Source: Myxococcota bacterium (GTDB lineage: Bacteria; Myxococcota_A; UBA9160; UBA4427). From it: a stretch of DNA of 56,846 nt. Shown piece after piece: positions 53,650 through 56,846 of this stretch. Every line of letters begins with the position of its first letter. Position 1 is the first letter of the stretch. Where the stretch lies: assembly GCA_030748735.1 (NCBI GenBank), contig JASMLK010000053.1, positions 1 to 56,846 of the forward strand, in the 5' to 3' direction. Below the pieces are notes generated by a model. It had not been told where the DNA came from. It saw nothing but the letters and a program-made list of their open reading frames with translations, and did not search any database. Both the position numbers and the translations under genes were made by a program.

Positions 53650-54360
53650 ATGAAGAGCATGGTCATCCAGCGTGGGCTCGTGCTGGGTTGCATCGCCGCG
53701 GCGGCGTTGGCCTTCGCTTGTGCGAGCGAAGACGAAAAGCCGCGCCCGACCTTCATGTCGAATGCAGAAGAGGCTTCGAGCCTCGGAAGCACGAGCGACA
53801 TGCAGGCACGCACGGAGCCGGGTGCTCCCACGGGCCTCGACGACGTTCCCACGGCGTCCGATGCAGCGAGCCAACGCGGAGCACCGACGAACGAATCCAG
53901 CCCGCCGACGTCCGACGGCCCACTGATCGTGATCGTCGGTGACGAGGCAGCAACGAACACAGCCGCTTCCACGTCGCCTCGGACGGATTCACCTGCAATG
54001 GAAGACGATCGGCGCCTGGCCAGTCAGCCGAGCGCGGATGATCAGGACGACAGAGAAGAGCCGCGGGAAGACGAAGAAGAGCCCACCGCCCTTCTCGAAG
54101 GCATCGCGGTGCGTATCCCGCGGCCGCTGCCCACCGATGATCTACCGCCGGTGACCGCGCAGAGTCCCGCCGCGAGCGAACCCACGCCATCCCAGGTTGC
54201 TGTCGCTACGCGCCGGTGGGCGCCGAAGGAGCCGAGTGAAATCGAGAGGCTGCTAGAGCGCGAGGCAGACGCCGACCGCGATCTACAACGCAATCCATTG
54301 CCGGACAACTACTTCGACACGCCGGTTCCCCCCAATCCGAATCCCAACCCGGGCCCCTGA
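53650..54360 (+). CDS. Proline/acidic-rich lipoprotein, function unknown
   Basis: 236 aa. The signal peptide ends in a lipobox-like LAFAC (Cys24), so it should be a membrane-anchored lipoprotein. The mature chain is low-complexity, rich in Ser, Pro, Thr, Asp and Glu, with an acidic block (DDQDDREEPREDEEEP). A short charged helix (EIERLLEREADADRDLQ) follows, and the C-terminus is Asn-Pro repeats (PNPNPNPGP). No enzymatic domain is recognisable, so it looks like a spacer/scaffold type of envelope protein. Translation initiation may be tuned by the upstream G12 tract. It is last on the plus strand before the convergent glycosyltransferase (25-nt gap). Confidence 0.7.
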   Translation: MKSMVIQRGLVLGCIAAAALAFACASEDEKPRPTFMSNAEEASSLGSTSDMQARTEPGAPTGLDDVPTASDAASQRGAPTNESSPPTSDGPLIVIVGDEAATNTAASTSPRTDSPAMEDDRRLASQPSADDQDDREEPREDEEEPTALLEGIAVRIPRPLPTDDLPPVTAQSPAASEPTPSQVAVATRRWAPKEPSEIERLLEREADADRDLQRNPLPDNYFDTPVPPNPNPNPGP

Positions 54361-54385
54361 GACCGGGGCCGGCAAGGCAGGCCCG

Positions 54386-55176
54386 CTACTCGCGCCCCCG
54401 CCGTTCGCGCTCCCACAGCTTCGCGTACTTGAGAAACACGTGGAACGCAGTCGCGACCGCGACGATGAAGCCCGGGAGTCCATCCCGATAACCCTGCTTG
54501 AGCAGATAGGCGCGCAAAAAGCGGGCCGGCGGGCGCAGTACCAGGTCGCTGTAGGCGAAGCGCTTTCCCTCGGCTTGCAGCGCCGCTGCCGCCGCATCGC
54601 TGAAGCGTTGAATTCGCTCGACCTGGTCTGCGAGATCCTGGTAGCTGTAGTGCTCGAGGTCGCCCTCGAGTCGTTCGACGCGCCCCATCACCTCGACGCG
54701 TCCATGCGGATTCTTCCCCACCCAGGTCGCGCGTGACTTGCGGAACAGCCGCAGCGTCCAGTCGGGATAGAAGTCGCCGTGGCGCAGCCAACGACCGAGA
54801 TGGAAGGTGATGCGGTTGATCTCGGCGGCCGCGAGGTCGGTGTCGCTTGCGCGGGTTTCGAAGAAGCTGCAGAGCGATTGTTCGAGCCGCTGCGTCACCA
54901 CCTCGTCGGAATCGACGATCAGCACCCAGTCGTGGGTCGCCAGGTCGACCGCTCGCGACTTCTGCTCGATGTCGCCGCGATAGGCGTGCACCTCGACGCG
55001 ATGGGCCAGTTCGCGCGCGATCTTCTCGCTGCCGTCGGTGCTCTTCGCATCGACGACGACGAGAACCTCCGCAGCGAAACCGAGTGAAGCCAGACAACGT
55101 GCGAGAACGGTCTCGTCGTTGCAAGTGAGGACACAGATGCTCAGGGGGAGGCGCGCCGGCTGCGTCCCCACTTCGC

Positions 55177-55180
<4 letters not shown>
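54386..55180 (-). CDS. Family 2 glycosyltransferase, WaaE/KdtX-like
   Basis: A 264-aa GT-A enzyme. SICVLTCNDETVLARCLASL is followed by VLVVVDAKSTDGSEKIA and WVLIVDSDEVVTQRL (DxD). The acceptor region has ITFHLGRWLRHGDFYPDWTLRLF and the family-specific HYSYQDLADQVERIQRFSD. These match the WaaE/KdtX-type LPS core glucosyltransferases. A hydrophobic C-terminal part (LPGFIVAVATAFHVFLKYAK) may associate with the membrane. The start at ATG 55180 overlaps the rel stop (ATGA), so it is translated with rel. A core-oligosaccharide role is inferred. Confidence 0.88.

Positions 55181-56846
<1,666 letters not shown>

Overview
High-GC chromosomal window, apparently from a deltaproteobacterial lineage in the broad sense (Myxococcota/Desulfobacterota-like). 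The evidence for this is the partial 16S rRNA, dense ATGA-coupled genes, C/G-ending codons, an exosortase, tandem sulfatase-fold lipoproteins and a probable UGA-decoding selenoprotein. Genus and phylum cannot be fixed by eye.

Positions 1-30483 are mostly housekeeping. The 5' half of a minus-strand 16S rRNA gene has a boxA-containing leader and a sigma70-type promoter with a GC-rich discriminator. Upstream lies a division/folate operon (ZapB-like coiled coil, zapA, fau), then gltBD (glutamate synthase) behind a strong promoter and a leader of about 345 nt. Next come smc, ftsY, glpK and a glycerophosphodiester phosphodiesterase on the same strand. An asymmetric heterodimeric ABC exporter is coupled to a family 2 glycosyltransferase. 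Divergent from these are purM and an FAD-dependent oxidoreductase, followed by a GT-C-like membrane protein, an amidase and two sulfatase-fold lipoproteins.

Positions 30484-33863 hold an MsbA-like exporter, a palindromic terminator, a 113-residue ArsC/Spx-like protein with an in-frame TGA in a UxxC motif and a SECIS-like hairpin just after it, a DUF423 membrane protein, and an internally deleted short-chain dehydrogenase remnant.

Positions 33864-55180 form a surface-polysaccharide island. It contains family 2 and family 4 glycosyltransferases, two of which carry tandem FDPxWY...HYxxxG repeats; one of those is a 1351-residue multi-catalytic fusion. It also has a sulfotransferase/coiled-coil protein, the Wzm/Wzt polysaccharide ABC exporter, an exosortase-EpsI fusion, an FG-GAP/VCBS-like secreted protein and a lipoprotein whose ribosome-binding region is a 12-G run. 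Together these suggest assembly, modification and ABC-dependent export of a complex O-antigen or exopolysaccharide. The window ends inside a bifunctional-type Rel (p)ppGpp synthetase/hydrolase gene.

The most notable item is the selenoprotein gene at 32718-33059. Ordinary gene calling truncates or misses it because the UGA is read as stop.
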